Below, piece by piece: positions 5,702 to 6,318 of a stretch of DNA of 6,318 nucleotides. The stretch is from contig DAUW01000081.1 in NCBI GenBank assembly GCA_002505355.1, forward strand, positions 1-6,318, read 5' to 3'. The notes beneath the pieces were generated by a model. That model was not told where the DNA came from. It made no database searches and worked only from the letters and a program-made list of their open reading frames with translations. The DNA comes from Euryarchaeota archaeon UBA229. Lineage in GTDB: Archaea > Thermoplasmatota > Poseidoniia > Poseidoniales > Poseidoniaceae. A program made the translations under genes and the position numbers. Positions within the stretch are counted from its first letter, which is position 1. Each line of letters begins with the position of its first letter.

Positions 5702-5777
5702 GGGCGCTTAGCTCAGTTGGAAGAGCGTCTGGTTTGCAACCAGAAGGCCGGGGGTTCAAATCCCCCAGTGTCCACCA
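5702..5777 (+). tRNA. tRNA-Ala (anticodon UGC)
   Basis: A full cloverleaf folds by hand. The acceptor stem is GGGCGCT (5702-5708) with AGTGTCC (5767-5773), including the G3:U70 wobble that is the alanine identity element and a second wobble G5:U68. The D stem is GCTC/GAGC, the anticodon stem TCTGG/CCAGA (5728-5732, 5740-5744) with loop TTTGCAA and anticodon TGC at 5735-5737. The variable loop has five bases; the T stem is GGGGG/CCCCC with loop TTCAAAT. The discriminator is A5774 and the 3' CCA (5775-5777) is encoded. There is no intron. No strong TATA box is seen in the 50 bp after purA (ACATAGAAAA at 5668-5677 is a weak candidate), so co-transcription with purA is possible. Confidence 0.97.
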
Positions 5778-5818
5778 TTATCCACGATTTCTAACCTAGC
5801 GTGTATTTTCAACTGACT

Positions 5819-6139
5819 TCATGGTCGGTCAAAATAACTGGAGATTATCCCGAGCAAAACTAGACCAAGCCAGCCGCCAACTATCAGGCAAAACGGGGGG
5901 AAGACTGTCCTTAACAAAGGATCACTTTCGCTTACTAGATAGTCCCCAGCAGCTAATGATAAGATTCCGGTGATTACTGGGATTAGATGGAAATACCACG
6001 CTAAATTGCTTGCATAACGCTCATCTCTAGTTATTTCACGCTTGGGCTGACTGCCGTCTGGGTGCAAAGCAACAGAACAAGTTGGACATATGGTCCACGC
6101 TGGATCGACTGCGATATTACATTCATGACAAATCGGCAT
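5819..6139 (-). CDS. zinc-ribbon protein with two membrane segments, function unknown
   Basis: The 106 residues begin with a compact zinc ribbon, C4-x2-C7 (CHEC) and C18-x2-C21 (CPTC), spaced as in the zinc-ribbon domains found at the N-terminus of many prokaryotic membrane proteins. A polar linker (22-45, with QPKREITRDERY) is followed by two hydrophobic segments at about 46-64 and 80-100 separated by AGDYLVSESDP, then a short end, SYFDRP. The ribbon and C-terminus are expected on the same side of the membrane, probably the cytoplasm. The ATG at 6139-6137 is supported by GAGGT (complement of 6147-6151) 7 nt upstream. It converges with purA-tRNA-Ala, its stop lying 41 bp beyond the tRNA end. 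No specific family is recognised. Confidence 0.75.
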   Translation of the reverse strand: MPICHECNIAVDPAWTICPTCSVALHPDGSQPKREITRDERYASNLAWYFHLIPVITGILSLAAGDYLVSESDPLLRTVFPPFCLIVGGWLGLVLLGIISSYFDRP

Positions 6140-6146
6140 AACACAA

Positions 6147-6151
6147 ACCTC
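6147..6151 (-). promoter_or_regulatory. Shine-Dalgarno site of the zinc-ribbon membrane protein gene
   Basis: GAGGT on the minus strand, 7 nt before the ATG at 6139, supports this start and implies a leadered mRNA. A TATA-like GTTAATC (6165-6171) lies about 29 bp before the ATG but would leave little room for the site in the transcript, so the promoter position is uncertain. Confidence 0.55.
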
Positions 6152-6318
6152 AACAAATATCCTCGATTAACAAGTTGCTGTCAAATCTCAGACTTCATTT
6201 AGGTTTGTATCACGAGTGAATAAGACCCCATGGTGAATCAGGTTTGGTAAATCATTAGTTTATTTGCTGTGGCGAGAAATAATTTGTTGGTATATTTTTC
6301 CACTATTGCGCAAAGTAC
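6152..6318. other. right-edge region without a convincing gene
   Basis: This stretch is AT-rich and has stops in most frames. Two minus-strand frames enter from the right edge and end at 6260 and 6238 (18 and 26 codons); either could be the tail of a gene beyond the window, but neither is recognisable. No RNA gene or strong repeat was found by eye. Confidence 0.3.

Noticed and set aside
5801..5810. TTTT tract in GTGTATTTTC after tRNA-Ala as a terminator
   Set aside because: Only four thymines in a row with no stem; too weak to call, although archaeal termination can use short T tracts.
5778..5818. tRNA-Ala 3' end as an integration site
   Set aside because: No integrase gene, no duplicated tRNA 3' segment and no cargo were seen on either side; the next gene is a short convergent reading frame.
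6238..6318. Tail of a minus-strand gene entering from the right edge
   Set aside because: Two frames are open for only 18 and 26 codons and neither translation is recognisable, so no choice can be supported.

Overview
The window reads as ordinary archaeal chromosome. A transcription factor B gene, the archaeal/eukaryotic-type ribosomal protein eL40, a FlaK/PibD-type prepilin peptidase and TATA-like elements about 25 bp before several start codons all point to Archaea. The moderate GC content, short intergenic gaps and small lineage-specific zinc proteins would suit a marine planktonic euryarchaeon (Marine Group II/III, Thermoplasmatota), but that placement is inference and no rRNA is present to test it.

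Layout, left to right. The first 22 bases hold the start of a minus-strand gene running off the edge. It diverges from a plus-strand prepilin peptidase gene (98-1093). Three bases beyond that gene's stop lies the stop of a minus-strand 49-residue ribosomal protein eL40 gene (1097-1246), easily missed for its size. A 97-bp divergent promoter region separates it from a plus-strand metallo-beta-lactamase-fold gene (1344-2123) that has lost nearly all its metal ligands. That gene overlaps tail-to-tail, by an 8-bp palindrome carrying both stop codons, with a minus-strand four-blade WD40-like gene (2116-2727). Upstream on the minus strand are a 91-residue zinc-finger-like protein (2796-3071) and transcription factor B (3111-4100), so tfb, the zinc protein and the WD40-like gene form a co-directional trio, although at least the zinc gene appears to have its own promoter. 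A 246-bp divergent region then leads to purA on the plus strand (4347-5651), tRNA-Ala(UGC) (5702-5777) and a minus-strand zinc-ribbon membrane protein (5819-6139). The last 179 bp show no convincing gene.

The genes do not form one pathway. Transcription (TFB), translation (eL40, tRNA-Ala), purine synthesis (PurA) and type IV pilin processing (FlaK-like) are interleaved with four proteins of unknown role. I see no mobile element, CRISPR array, toxin-antitoxin pair or defence island. The items most worth a second look are the metal-site-less MBL-fold protein, the partial propeller convergent with it, the small zinc protein next to tfb, and an open reading frame in the tfb leader.
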